Below are positions 1 through 9,669 of a stretch of DNA of 64,000 bases, piece by piece. The stretch comes from Xylocopilactobacillus apicola (lineage in GTDB: Bacteria > Bacillota > Bacilli > Lactobacillales > Lactobacillaceae). A program made the translations under genes and the position numbers. The stretch's first letter is position 1. Every line of letters begins with the position of its first letter. The notes below the pieces were generated by a model. That model searched no databases. It worked only from the letters and a program-made list of their open reading frames with translations, and had not been told where the DNA came from. The DNA is taken from contig NZ_AP026802.1 in the NCBI RefSeq assembly GCF_033095985.1, positions 806,001 to 870,000 on the forward strand. The letters are read 5' to 3'.

Positions 1-54
1 TCCATTTTATTAATCTGAAAAAAATGATAAGGTTAAATAAAAGGTTTTCTGATT

Positions 55-1023
55 TTGATTTATATCACGATCGGATCTATATGGTTGAATAAAATGTGGA
101 AAAAAATAGCTAATTTTTTAGTGATCGGGCTTCTTGCCTATTGCTTGGTCGTTATCTTTAGTCAAAATGATAAACGATCTAATCGAGTTCGTTTAAATAA
201 TAACGGGCTTTCTACGAATGCTTTGGTTTTTCCAACAAAAAGTAAAACCACGGTAAAGAGCGCGTTAAAGAAAGTTGAAAATTCAATGCAAGATGATGAT
301 CAATTTCAGCTTCAATTTATAGCGCCTAATAAGGTTATTTACGTCTTTTCTAAGGGAATGGCGATGAATTTGCCTTTGACTCAAGGTCGACGTTTTGCAC
401 TAGAAGATTTTAATGCTGATGTGCCATTTGCGCTTGTTGGACGTGATGTAAAGACTAATGTTTATTTAACAGAGTTACAGAATTATTATCTTTTAGATGG
501 ACATTATATTTCAGCGATTGGTTTTACTGGTTCTAGTCAAACCGATCAGCTTAATAAAAAGGTCTTTGTTAGTGTTAATAGCCGTAGCATGCCGCTTGAT
601 CTCAAACTTAATCAAGTGAAGGTTGTGGGGGATGGACCTAAAGTAATTGAACATCCAAAGCACTTTAAAAAGATTTTTAAGGCTCAAGGCGAGAAAAAGT
701 TCTTACCAAGTGAAATTCCAATAATCGGTAGTGGCTGGCTTAAACATAGTTGGGTTTTCATTCTTTTGGACTTATTAGTAATTATGATGATGATTGTAGC
801 CGTTGCTTATCAGTTTGAGATAGATAGCAAAAGCGAGAAAAAACATGCAGATTTATTGACAGTTTTACTTGATTTAGTATTAGTGACTTTTATTTTAGTT
901 GTCGGATTAAAAACACAATACATCATTAATGACTATTTTCTGGCATTTGTTCTTTATCTAGCGATGGTGCTCTCAGTCGGGCTCGGGGACTATTTATCAA
1001 AATATAAGATGCTAACGGAATAA
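55..1023 (+). CDS. Membrane protein of unknown function
   Basis: I do not recognise this protein of up to 322 residues. One hydrophobic segment lies near residues 19-37 and is followed by a soluble, probably extracellular domain of about 190 residues. Two or three more membrane segments occupy the C-terminus (about 230-315). The start is uncertain: TTG at 55 has a poor SD, and an in-frame ATG at 94 would place the first membrane segment at the very N-terminus, which looks more natural. It is co-directional with the rRNA methyltransferase gene 26 nt downstream and may share its transcript. No catalytic motif is visible. Confidence 0.6.
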   Translation: MIYITIGSIWLNKMWKKIANFLVIGLLAYCLVVIFSQNDKRSNRVRLNNNGLSTNALVFPTKSKTTVKSALKKVENSMQDDDQFQLQFIAPNKVIYVFSKGMAMNLPLTQGRRFALEDFNADVPFALVGRDVKTNVYLTELQNYYLLDGHYISAIGFTGSSQTDQLNKKVFVSVNSRSMPLDLKLNQVKVVGDGPKVIEHPKHFKKIFKAQGEKKFLPSEIPIIGSGWLKHSWVFILLDLLVIMMMIVAVAYQFEIDSKSEKKHADLLTVLLDLVLVTFILVVGLKTQYIINDYFLAFVLYLAMVLSVGLGDYLSKYKMLTE

Positions 1024-1049
1024 ATTAGAAAGGGATTGATTAATTAAGT

Positions 1050-2375
1050 ATGAAATTACCTGCGGAATTTATTGAAAAATATCGCCGCATCTTAGGATCA
1101 GACGCAAATGATTTTATTGCCAGTTTTGATCAAGTGCCAATCAATGCTTTTCGAGTGGAACCGTTAAGAAGTAGAACTGATTTTAGCTCTTATCAATCGA
1201 TTCCTTCAATTCCTCATGCTCATTATGGCAAAATAAGCGGCTTAAGCATTGAATTTCTATCAGGGGTTCTTTACAGTCAAGAGCCAAGTGCGATGTACCC
1301 AGCACAAATTCTGGCACCTAGGCCCGGGGATTTGGTCCTAGATTTATGTGCAGCGCCGGGGGGAAAAGCGACAGCCTTAGCTTCCCAGTTACATAACGAT
1401 GGCTTTGTTTTAGCTAATGATATTGATTTGAAAAGATCCAAAATTTTGGCAGAGAACGTTGGGAGAATGGGGTATCAAAATGTAGCAGTGAGTAATATGT
1501 CTCCCGAGGATTTGGCAGCTCAATTTCCAACAACGTTTACCAAAATTTTAGTTGACGCTCCTTGTTCAGGAGAAGGGATGTTTAGAAAAGATCCTGCAGC
1601 GGTCAATTATTGGAATCCCGATTATCCAGCGAATTGTGCCAAAACGCAAAAAAAAATCCTCCGTGAAGCCATAAAAATGTTGGCTCCAGGAGGCACATTA
1701 GTTTACTCAACGTGTACTTTTTCACCTGAAGAAGATGAGGGGGTTGTTGCTGAAATTTTAAATAGTAATCCAGAATTAAGTTTAGAAATGATTGAAATGC
1801 CTCCAGGTGGAGCGCCAGGGGTTCCGGATTACGCCGATGGCAATTCAGAACTAGCCAAATGTTTGCGTCTTTATCCACATTTATTTAAAGGAGAAGGCCA
1901 ATTTATTGCTAAATTTCGTAAAAGTGGGCAATTAGCGCCTGTTGAGTTGAAGTATGGAAAAAATGTTAAAATTTCTCCAGTTTTTGAGGATTTTATGCAA
2001 GCCACCTTTAAGTCGCCTTTAAAGAATGTAATAGTTCTGGATTCAAACTATTATGTTTTAAATCCCGCTTTTTATGAATTAATTAAAGATCTTCATTTGA
2101 TTAAAAAAGGTGTCAAGATTGGTGAAATGAAGAAACAGCGTTTTGTTGCCCACCAAGAGATCTTTTTGGCTTTACCACAGGAAAATTATCAAACAGTTAT
2201 TGAATTAGATGATGAACAATTCAAAAATTATATTCATGGAGAAGAGCTGACAATTGAGTCTTTTGCGCCGCAAAAGAAATGGGCCGCTCTTTCTTATAAA
2301 TGTTATATTTTTGGTTTTGGTCATTGGGTTCAAAATCGCATCAAAAACTTTTATCCAAAAAATCTCCGGCGTTAG
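1050..2375 (+). CDS. RsmF/NOP2-Sun family rRNA m5C methyltransferase
   Basis: A cytoplasmic SAM-dependent cytosine-C5 RNA methyltransferase that probably acts on 16S rRNA. The SAM-binding motif DLCAAPGGK is at residues 98-106. The two family cysteines lie in PCSGEG (Cys172, product release) and STCTF (Cys222, nucleophile). The C-terminal region past residue 290 resembles the RsmF-type RNA-binding extension of 440-460-residue Firmicute homologues. Length (441 residues) fits. The ATG follows an AAAGGGA-type SD, spaced long. The 3' end overlaps the convergent fni gene by 35 bp. The exact rRNA target cannot be told from sequence. Confidence 0.93.
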   Translation: MKLPAEFIEKYRRILGSDANDFIASFDQVPINAFRVEPLRSRTDFSSYQSIPSIPHAHYGKISGLSIEFLSGVLYSQEPSAMYPAQILAPRPGDLVLDLCAAPGGKATALASQLHNDGFVLANDIDLKRSKILAENVGRMGYQNVAVSNMSPEDLAAQFPTTFTKILVDAPCSGEGMFRKDPAAVNYWNPDYPANCAKTQKKILREAIKMLAPGGTLVYSTCTFSPEEDEGVVAEILNSNPELSLEMIEMPPGGAPGVPDYADGNSELAKCLRLYPHLFKGEGQFIAKFRKSGQLAPVELKYGKNVKISPVFEDFMQATFKSPLKNVIVLDSNYYVLNPAFYELIKDLHLIKKGVKIGEMKKQRFVAHQEIFLALPQENYQTVIELDDEQFKNYIHGEELTIESFAPQKKWAALSYKCYIFGFGHWVQNRIKNFYPKNLRR

Positions 2376-3369
2376 TTAGCTTAATTGAAGGAATATATTT
2401 GGCTTTAGCAAGGTCAGCAATGGATTTTTTGCCGAGCATTAGCATAATTTTTGGCAAGACTTCAATCCATTGTTCAATTAAGAGCTCCAATTCTTGGGGT
2501 TCTTTTTTGATTAAAGGATGCAGAAAAGTTCCGCTGACTCCGACCATTTTTGCCCCTAAGACGTGTGATTTAACAACATCTAAAGGGTTACGAATCCCGC
2601 CACTTGCAATAGTTTCAAAAGGAAAATTCTGGGCGACTCTTAAAGTTTCAACAGTACTTAGTCCAAGCTCAGACAGATAGGCAAGCTGATGAGTTTTGTT
2701 TTGCTGATTTTCGATCTGGATAAAATTCGTGCCACCGGTGCCAGAAACATCGACGTACTTAACGCCAATGTCTTGTAAACTACGCAGATCATGAGGACTT
2801 AGACCAAAGCCGACAGATTTTAAGATCACAGGTTTTTCAATGCTATTAATGATTTTGTCAATGTTGGCTAATAGGTGAAAATTGCGATCACCCGTCGAAT
2901 TGATTAGCTCTTGTAAAGAATTGAGGTGGAGTTGCACGGCATTGGCATCGATCATTGCAATCGCTTCTTTAACTTGCTGGACGTTTTGATTAGCATTTAA
3001 ATTAGCAATAATAAAACCATCTGGATTAGCTTGGCGCACGACACTAAAAGTTTGACGCAATTCAGGTTCAGCCAAAGCAATTTTTTGTGAACCAACTGCC
3101 ATCGCGAGGTGGAATTTGTTAGCGACTGAAGCAAGTTGAGCATTAATTTCTTGTGCCCGGGCAGTTCCCCCCGTCATTGCATTGATAAAAAATGAGTGGG
3201 GAAAGTGATGATTTAAAAAGTCAATCCTTGGATCAATTTCACTAAGACTGAGTTCTGGTAATAAATTTGGAATCAATCTAATTTCATCGAAGTCATTTGT
3301 AGCTTTAGGATTATAATATTTTTCAAAAATGCTAAGATGTTCATTCTTCCTTTGTGCTGCTTTACTCAA
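2341..3369 (-). CDS. fni: Type 2 isopentenyl-diphosphate delta-isomerase (FMN-dependent)
   Basis: Interconverts IPP and DMAPP, the last step of this operon, using FMN and NAD(P)H. The N-terminus RKNEHLSIFEKYY matches the family start RK-DEH. AMTGG, a VGSQK-type FMN-site motif, LKSVGFGLS and VDVSGTGGTNF follow in the usual order. I choose the TTG at 3369 (342 residues) rather than the ATG at 3414. A GGAGG lies 7 nt upstream of it, and TTG overlaps the stop of the preceding kinase gene as TTGA. The upstream ATG would add 15 non-family residues inside that gene. It is last in the mvk-mvaD-pmk-fni operon. Confidence 0.95.
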   Translation of the reverse strand: MSKAAQRKNEHLSIFEKYYNPKATNDFDEIRLIPNLLPELSLSEIDPRIDFLNHHFPHSFFINAMTGGTARAQEINAQLASVANKFHLAMAVGSQKIALAEPELRQTFSVVRQANPDGFIIANLNANQNVQQVKEAIAMIDANAVQLHLNSLQELINSTGDRNFHLLANIDKIINSIEKPVILKSVGFGLSPHDLRSLQDIGVKYVDVSGTGGTNFIQIENQQNKTHQLAYLSELGLSTVETLRVAQNFPFETIASGGIRNPLDVVKSHVLGAKMVGVSGTFLHPLIKKEPQELELLIEQWIEVLPKIMLMLGKKSIADLAKAKYIPSIKLTNAGDFLDKSF

Positions 3370-4349
3370 GTAATAACCTCCAAATTTAAGGGCATAATCT
3401 GGGCTTTTTGCCATGAATTAAAAAGCTCGTTTTGACACTCTTTTAAACCGATTGCGATGCCACAATCACCGCCACCTGCACCCGATTGTTTAGCGGGAAT
3501 TTTTAAAGCGCGCGCCGTTAATATTAGTTTTTTTAGCGCTGTAGTAAAAATTCCAATTTTTTCTTCACGATCTAAACGCCAATATAGATCAGCGATTTCT
3601 TGAAAAATTTCGGTGGGGTTCGTTTGCTCAATTAATGCTTTATAAAGTTTAGTCGTCAGGTGATTGATGTTTTGGCAGAAATTATTTTGGACATTTTCCG
3701 ATAATTCGTTAAATCTGGTCACACCAACTTCTGTTTTAAAAGGATGTCCGGTAAAACCGACAAAAATTTGCCAATCAGATGGCCAATCAAAGGGTTGAAT
3801 TAGTCCGAGTTTATCAAGGGAAGGCGGCTTTTGGTAGTAAAGTGGTTTTTGATAAACAGCAATTGCTAAATCACCGAAAGAACTTTTGGCAAAGTGCTCT
3901 CTTTGGGCCTTTAAAGAGCAGCAGAAAAGGTCTTCGTTAGTTAATTCAATTTTCGATAAGTACAAAATGGCTTTAATCGTGGCAACCGTGACCGCACCAG
4001 ATGAACCAAGGCCAATTTTTCCATACGCCGGATGATTGAGTTCGCTTGTAATGTCCAAGACAAAATTTTTAAGCGGTTGATTTTTTGCAATCAAATAAGA
4101 TCGAGCAGCTTGCAGCGCAGAAACCACGGGCTGCCAAAATTCGGAAAATTTCTGTTCAATGTTTAAATTGAAGAAATCAATTTTCAACTCTTGCTGCTCG
4201 CTTTTTATCAATGAATAATTTGTGTTGGTTGCATAAATTTCTGCTGTTAAATATCGATTAACTGGCACAATTAACGAATGAGATGCCGGAAAAATTGCGG
4301 CATATTCACCTGAAATAAAAAGTTTGCCAGGAACTTTAATTTTGATCAA
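3366..4349 (-). CDS. Phosphomevalonate kinase (GHMP family)
   Basis: Phosphorylates 5-phosphomevalonate to 5-diphosphomevalonate with ATP in the cytoplasm. The N-terminus KVPGKLFISGEYA is the characteristic substrate-binding start of this kinase. The GHMP ATP-loop GLGSSGAVTVA sits near residues 115-125, and the C-terminal glycine-rich motif SGAGGGDCGIA near 290. Length is 327 residues, a little short for the family. The start is a TTG with GGAG 9 nt upstream, giving a 14-nt overlap with mvaD. Third gene of the mevalonate operon, so it should be co-translated with its neighbours. Confidence 0.93.
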   Translation of the reverse strand: MIKIKVPGKLFISGEYAAIFPASHSLIVPVNRYLTAEIYATNTNYSLIKSEQQELKIDFFNLNIEQKFSEFWQPVVSALQAARSYLIAKNQPLKNFVLDITSELNHPAYGKIGLGSSGAVTVATIKAILYLSKIELTNEDLFCCSLKAQREHFAKSSFGDLAIAVYQKPLYYQKPPSLDKLGLIQPFDWPSDWQIFVGFTGHPFKTEVGVTRFNELSENVQNNFCQNINHLTTKLYKALIEQTNPTEIFQEIADLYWRLDREEKIGIFTTALKKLILTARALKIPAKQSGAGGGDCGIAIGLKECQNELFNSWQKAQIMPLNLEVIT

Positions 4350-5289
4350 TGATTTGAGCTCCTTTACCTGGTAAGCTTAGTTGAAGGTCCCAAGTTGCAA
4401 ATTCGGTTGCTACTTCTTTGACCCATTTTTGTAAAGTTAAAAGTTTAACATTAGGTCCAGCGTCAAGCGAAAAATAGACTGGAATTTGTTTTTCGGTCTG
4501 AATTTTTTGGACTTGCTGCATAATTGCCAGCGATTCAGGTTGCCAATAAATAATCTCTGGTCTAGCAGCAAGGTTTACTGCGTGCATTTTTAATGCATTA
4601 TTTTGGGCGAGAGCTAATAGATCTTCCCACTTAGATTTCTTAATCAGTTCTAAGGCTTTAAAATAATCATCGGTGGAATTTTGCACCCAAGTTGGGTAAT
4701 AAGGCGAGGTTGAGCTAACGATTTGCATTGCATCGGTGCTGGATATTTTTTTGTTGGCGGCAGTTGTTGTGACGGAAAACACCGCCAAAGGAACTTCTTC
4801 AGGCGGTAAAATTGCGCGACCAAAAGAAGACACATCAGTCCCAGTTGGCCAACTAACTAGCCCGCCGTCGATGGATCGCGTTGCCGAACCTGATCCAAGT
4901 CGAGCAAGCCTTGCAAGTCCGTCATGATCTAAACCCAGCTCGTAAGCTTGATTACTGGCTAAAGCAATTGCTGCCATGCCGCTGGCTGAAGAAGCATACC
5001 CAGCTGAAGTTGGGAAATTATTAGAACTTTTGATGGAAGCAAAAACTTCTTTTTTAGCAATTTTACGAACAGCGTTCATCATGAGCTCGACTTTTGGATT
5101 AATCGTTTCTTTTCCATTCAAAATAAAAACATCTTGGTTCAGTTGAGGATCAATTGTAACTGAAGTAGATGTTTCGAGTTCACTTAAAGTTAGAGAAATA
5201 CTAGGGACTGCTGGTAAATTAATTAGCGGATCAGCTTTGCCCCAGTATTTGATCAAAGCGATATTAGGATGAGCAATTGCGCGAGCCAT
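4336..5289 (-). CDS. mvaD: Diphosphomevalonate decarboxylase
   Basis: Catalyses ATP-dependent decarboxylation of diphosphomevalonate to IPP. HPNIALIKYWGK (residues 7-18) is the family signature. The phosphate-binding loop SAGYASSASGMAA sits near residues 95-107, and a SLDAGPNVKLL motif near 275 carries the conserved aspartate. Length (317 residues) is normal. Its ATG overlaps the mvk stop codon by one base (TAATG), which indicates translational coupling in the operon. Confidence 0.97.
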   Translation of the reverse strand: MARAIAHPNIALIKYWGKADPLINLPAVPSISLTLSELETSTSVTIDPQLNQDVFILNGKETINPKVELMMNAVRKIAKKEVFASIKSSNNFPTSAGYASSASGMAAIALASNQAYELGLDHDGLARLARLGSGSATRSIDGGLVSWPTGTDVSSFGRAILPPEEVPLAVFSVTTTAANKKISSTDAMQIVSSTSPYYPTWVQNSTDDYFKALELIKKSKWEDLLALAQNNALKMHAVNLAARPEIIYWQPESLAIMQQVQKIQTEKQIPVYFSLDAGPNVKLLTLQKWVKEVATEFATWDLQLSLPGKGAQIIDQN

Positions 5290-6242
5290 TAGTTGGTGTA
5301 CTCTTTTAAAGCAATAATATGAGTGAAATTAGCTGCTGCTTGACAAAATAACTGTTCAAGCTTTACCGCATCAGGATAATTTTCAGTTAAAGCGAAGATG
5401 CTCCCGCCAAGTCCGCTGCCGGTAATTTTAGCTCCTAAGCTGCCATTATTTCGAGCAAGCGTTAAAAGTTCATCGATTTTCGGAGTGCTCAGGTGCATCT
5501 TAGCTAGAACCTTTTGATTTTCTGTGAGATCATTGCCAAAAGCAGATAAGTTTCCGCTAGTTAAATGCTCAATCGCGTTGGTAGTAATATTTTCAATTTG
5601 GTTAAAGTAATTTTCGTATAAAAACGGATGCATTTGGGCACTTTTGGCTACTTGCATCACCGCATTTTTGGTTAATCCGTGCTTAGGGGTCGTTGCAATG
5701 ACGATAAATCCTTTGAGATCAGAGGCGACTTGCAACTTAGCTGCTTTTTTATTTTTTTGAAAGATAACAGGAGTTGCACTACTAGAAGTAATTAAATCGA
5801 GTCCAGAGGGATTGGTATGAACGATTTCTTCGGAAATATTTGCAAAACGATATAATTCCTCTTTGTTCAAACTTGTCCCAAAATAACGATTTAAAGCATT
5901 AGCCAAACTCCAAGCAACTGCTGCACTTGAACCAAGCCCGCTAGCCTCAGGAATTGAACTTTCAATATTAACCTGAAAATTTGCTTGCGGGTTTTCAATA
6001 TAGATTAAAAACTCTTTAATTAATGCGTATAATGATGGCAGGATGTTTTTGCAATCTTCCAAATTACCAAAAAAGTATTTGCTTTTGAGGTAAATTCCTT
6101 TGCGGCTCTGTTCGGTAATGAAAACTTTCGTTTGTAAAGAATTAATCGGAACGGCAAGGGCTGGTCGGTCAAAAACTACCGCATGTTCTCCATTAAGAAT
6201 TAATTTCCCGTAGGCAATTGAACTTGCGCGGGCTTTGGTCAA
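5289..6242 (-). CDS. mvk: Mevalonate kinase
   Basis: First enzyme of the operon; phosphorylates mevalonate. YGKLILNGEHAVVF near the N-terminus and the GHMP loop SGLGSSAAVAWSLA are diagnostic, and the C-terminal GAKITGSGLGG motif is intact. The open frame extends upstream to 6545, but that part has no family similarity and crosses the divergent rexB start. The first plausible start inside the family boundary is TTG at 6242 (317 residues). Its SD is odd: a GGAGG at 6260-6264 lies 17 nt away but only 8 nt from an in-frame ATC, and it overlaps a small hairpin (TTCGG/CCGAA). Function is sure; the start is not. Confidence 0.93.
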   Translation of the reverse strand: MTKARASSIAYGKLILNGEHAVVFDRPALAVPINSLQTKVFITEQSRKGIYLKSKYFFGNLEDCKNILPSLYALIKEFLIYIENPQANFQVNIESSIPEASGLGSSAAVAWSLANALNRYFGTSLNKEELYRFANISEEIVHTNPSGLDLITSSSATPVIFQKNKKAAKLQVASDLKGFIVIATTPKHGLTKNAVMQVAKSAQMHPFLYENYFNQIENITTNAIEHLTSGNLSAFGNDLTENQKVLAKMHLSTPKIDELLTLARNNGSLGAKITGSGLGGSIFALTENYPDAVKLEQLFCQAAANFTHIIALKEYTN

Positions 6243-6363
6243 AGTTTTGATTTTCGGATCCTCCGAATTCTTTTGTTTGAATGATACTATTCTAAAACTT
6301 TGTTGCTCTCGTGCTTTAAAAACATCAAAAATAAAACAAAAATTAAGAAATAAGGAAAATAAA

Positions 6364-9300
6364 TTGGTTTTCAAAATTATACAGGGCGGTGCTCGCGCCG
6401 ACTTTTTATCAATTATTGCAAAGAAAATTCGTTCTCTGCCAACGGATGAAGAAATTTTTTTGATTGTTCCAAATAACTTAAAATTCAAAACTGAAATTAA
6501 AATGCTCAATCTTTTAAATGCTAACGAGACATCTTTTTTTAGCATGCCTAATCTTAAAATTTATTCTTTTAATCGGTTGGTTTGGTACTTCTTAAACGAT
6601 TCTTCTTATTTTCAGTTACCTGAATTAACTACCAGTATGAAAAATATGATTTTGACGTCGATTTTGCTGGAAAAAAATGATGAGTTAAAAGTGTACCGAA
6701 ATTTTGCAACTGACGTGGGATTTATTGATCTTTTGCGTCAACAAATCGAAATTTTTGAGCAGGAGGGACTAACTTTCAAAGATTTAGCTGGACTGCGCGA
6801 CTCTAAACTTGATTTAGAGAAAAATGCTGATTTAGCTTTGATTTATCAAAGATATGAACAGATTATTGCCCAGCCTTTTCGTAATGAACAAAGCGATTTT
6901 CAAAATTTGGCGCAGCATTTAGAAAGCCAAGATTTAAGTAAAACTAATTTTATTTTCTTCGATTATTTAGAAATGACTAAAATTGAAACTGATCTGTTGA
7001 AACAGTTAATTGTTCAAGCGAAGGATGTTTACTTCTTGCGTTATCACGACGCTGTGATTGATAAAAATTCAATTGTGGAAAATCTTCAAAGTGAAGGTGT
7101 AAAACCACGATTTGCCACTTATCATAGCGAATCCAATAAACAAATCGCAAGTATTTTTGTCAATCAGCAAAACGTTCAAGAAAAAAGAGATATTCAGATT
7201 TTTCGTTGTTCTGATCGTTATACAGAAGTCAAAAAAATCGCACTGGAAATTACTCAGCTGGTTCGCACAAAATCAGCTCGTTTTAGTGATTTTTTAATTA
7301 TTGGGAGCCAAATTAACGATTATGAACCATTTTTCAATGAAATTTTTCCATCGTATCAAATTCCTTTTTTGGGTGAATTTACCAATTCGATGACCCATGC
7401 TTCGGTAACTTATTTGTTAAAAAAAATATTGGATCTTGTTCGCGGACAAATTAAGTTGACAGATTTATTTGATCTTTTAAAGACGCAAAAGATTTTGGAT
7501 TTGAGTGAAGAAATTATTTTTGATGCTGAGAATTTTGCGTTGAAGCTGGGAATCACTGGAAGAGATTTTTTGTCTTTAGAAATGACAGGTGAAATTTTTA
7601 AACGTTCATTTGCCAAAAATCCACAGCAATTAGATAATTTTTTGTTAGTTAAAAAAATGACACAAGAACTTTTAATTCCTTTAATTAATGATTTAAAGAA
7701 AGGAACGCAGGCTCTGGATTACTCAAATATTATCTATGATTTCTTTGTTGATAGTGGAATTTTAGACAAATTTAATCAAAAAAGATCTGAACTTGAAGCG
7801 ACAGGAAAGCAGCTAGCAAGCGATCAGATTGAACAGGAAGTCAATAATTTTGTAAAATTACTTGACGAGATGGTGAGCATTTTTAAAGATCAAAAATTAA
7901 GCTTTAATAACTTTGCTCAAATTCTTTTGAATGGGTTTAAAACCAAGACCTATGCAATGGTTCCGTCGGTTATGGACGAGGTCCAGATTGCTGATCTTAA
8001 CAAAATTAATTTAGCAGATTACAAATACGTTTGGATCGTTAATGCGGTTGATGGAAATCTGCCGTTTAATCATGAGCCAAACGAATTATTGTTTTCAACA
8101 GAGGAGTTGGCAGCCATTGCCAATGAAACAGGTGATCAATTTCTGCTCCGTTATTGTGTTAACTCTAAAAACGATTCAGAACAAAAACTAAATTATTTGA
8201 TGATGAGTTTCGCTCAAACCAAACTTTTCATTAGCTTTCCGACGCATGATCAGGATTTAACCCTTTTGCCTTCAACTTATTTAAATGTCTTACGCGACAA
8301 ATTTCAAATTCCGTTTGAGGATTTTAGCGATCTGCCGGATGCGACTAATTTTAGAGACCGATTGAGCTTTTCAAATCCAGCACTTACCGATTTGGTTCAG
8401 GTAATTAGAGAAGCACTTGTTAAGCAAGAAAAAATAAGTGACGATTGGTCAAATTTGTTTTATTGGTTTCAACAAAATCGAAATGATGAATTGGAGCAAG
8501 TGCTTGATGCTTTAACGATTAATGATAATCATGAGGTAGATCCAGCTCTAATTGAGGAGATTTTTAATCGCCAAATTTTATTATCTATTACAAATATGGA
8601 AACGTATTTTAGAAATCCTTACGAGTTTTTTGTTAAATATGTTTTAAAAGTTCGGGAGCGTTCAATTTCTGAGGTTAACCCTTTGGTGAGCGGATTAGTG
8701 TTTCACGACGTTTTGGATCAATTTTTCAAAATTTTGAAATCTAGCGGAAGTACGATTAAAAATCTGGCTGATGAAGAACTAGTGACAATTACTCACCAGG
8801 TATATAAAGAAGTAATTCGTGATCAGCATTTGGAATTTCTCTTAAATGATGCGCTTGATCGTTTTAATCTTGAATTGTTGGAACAGACGGTCACTTCCAC
8901 TTTGCGTTCAATTAAAATGCAGGGGATAACGGCAAAAACGCTGTTTACCGAGAAGTCGTTTGGGATGAATGGTGATGAGATTCAACCGATTTTTATGCTT
9001 GATGACAGCCGATCACTTAAATTAAATGGGAAAATTGATCGCTTGGATACAGTGGGAAATTTCTTTAACGTAATTGATTATAAATCTTCAAAACGTAAAT
9101 TTGATTTAAATGATTTCTACAATGGACTTGATCTACAGCTAATCACGTACCTTCAAATTTTGAAAAATTATTATTTTAAAGCTCCGACTCAAAAAATTGG
9201 AGGTAGTTTCTTTTATCAAATTCAAGATCCGATTATTGAACATGCAAAAGTTGGTGCAAATTTTGATCAAACTTGGCTGAAAAACTATCAATATAATGGA

Positions 9301-9669
9301 CTGTTTTTAAACGACGAAAATTATCTGCAGTTGATTTCTGACGATCTAAGCAAAAATAATCTTAAGTGGCGAGATTTATTTCCAACTCCCAAGACCGCTA
9401 AACAACAAAATGCTTATACTGAAGACGAGTTCAAAGTAATTTTTGCATACAATCAAAAAAGATTTCAAACTTTGGCTGAGTTGATTTACCAAGGAAGTTT
9501 TCCGCAAAAATTGCTTTTTAGGACCTTTGATGAAGTTAAGAGCTATCGTAATAATTCTTATCAATCAATTCTTTTGTTTGATCCAGAACTAAATCACGAT
9601 TTTCGAATTTGGCATCCAAGAACGCCAGCCGATTTACTAAACTTAATGAAGGGTGATTTCCATGAGTAA
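6364..9669 (+). CDS. rexB: ATP-dependent helicase/nuclease subunit RexB
   Basis: Non-helicase nuclease subunit of RexAB, which resects double-strand breaks for RecA loading. The protein has 1101 residues from TTG 6364, with AAGGA 7 nt upstream. The frame opens earlier, but residues before this point are not family-like. The C-terminal PD-(D/E)XK nuclease shows the GKIDRLD and VIDYKSS motifs (Asp905, Lys907). The N-terminus GGARADFLSII lacks a Walker A motif. Only two cysteines exist in the whole protein, so the AddB 4Fe-4S cluster cannot form. Both absences mark the RexB rather than the Bacillus AddB type. It overlaps rexA by 8 nt. Confidence 0.95.
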   Translation: MVFKIIQGGARADFLSIIAKKIRSLPTDEEIFLIVPNNLKFKTEIKMLNLLNANETSFFSMPNLKIYSFNRLVWYFLNDSSYFQLPELTTSMKNMILTSILLEKNDELKVYRNFATDVGFIDLLRQQIEIFEQEGLTFKDLAGLRDSKLDLEKNADLALIYQRYEQIIAQPFRNEQSDFQNLAQHLESQDLSKTNFIFFDYLEMTKIETDLLKQLIVQAKDVYFLRYHDAVIDKNSIVENLQSEGVKPRFATYHSESNKQIASIFVNQQNVQEKRDIQIFRCSDRYTEVKKIALEITQLVRTKSARFSDFLIIGSQINDYEPFFNEIFPSYQIPFLGEFTNSMTHASVTYLLKKILDLVRGQIKLTDLFDLLKTQKILDLSEEIIFDAENFALKLGITGRDFLSLEMTGEIFKRSFAKNPQQLDNFLLVKKMTQELLIPLINDLKKGTQALDYSNIIYDFFVDSGILDKFNQKRSELEATGKQLASDQIEQEVNNFVKLLDEMVSIFKDQKLSFNNFAQILLNGFKTKTYAMVPSVMDEVQIADLNKINLADYKYVWIVNAVDGNLPFNHEPNELLFSTEELAAIANETGDQFLLRYCVNSKNDSEQKLNYLMMSFAQTKLFISFPTHDQDLTLLPSTYLNVLRDKFQIPFEDFSDLPDATNFRDRLSFSNPALTDLVQVIREALVKQEKISDDWSNLFYWFQQNRNDELEQVLDALTINDNHEVDPALIEEIFNRQILLSITNMETYFRNPYEFFVKYVLKVRERSISEVNPLVSGLVFHDVLDQFFKILKSSGSTIKNLADEELVTITHQVYKEVIRDQHLEFLLNDALDRFNLELLEQTVTSTLRSIKMQGITAKTLFTEKSFGMNGDEIQPIFMLDDSRSLKLNGKIDRLDTVGNFFNVIDYKSSKRKFDLNDFYNGLDLQLITYLQILKNYYFKAPTQKIGGSFFYQIQDPIIEHAKVGANFDQTWLKNYQYNGLFLNDENYLQLISDDLSKNNLKWRDLFPTPKTAKQQNAYTEDEFKVIFAYNQKRFQTLAELIYQGSFPQKLLFRTFDEVKSYRNNSYQSILLFDPELNHDFRIWHPRTPADLLNLMKGDFHE

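Noticed and set aside
2300-2680. Plus-strand ORF of 126 codons over the fni 3' end
   Set aside because: It is the reverse of fni coding sequence; no SD and no recognisable product. Similar shadow ORFs over mvaD, polC, glnA, parE and others were left out for the same reason.
6235-6363. N-terminal extension of rexB (and the matching extension of mvk to 6545)
   Set aside because: Both extensions lie in the divergent intergenic region, lack family similarity, and better SD-linked starts exist (TTG 6364 for rexB, TTG 6242 or the ATC near it for mvk).
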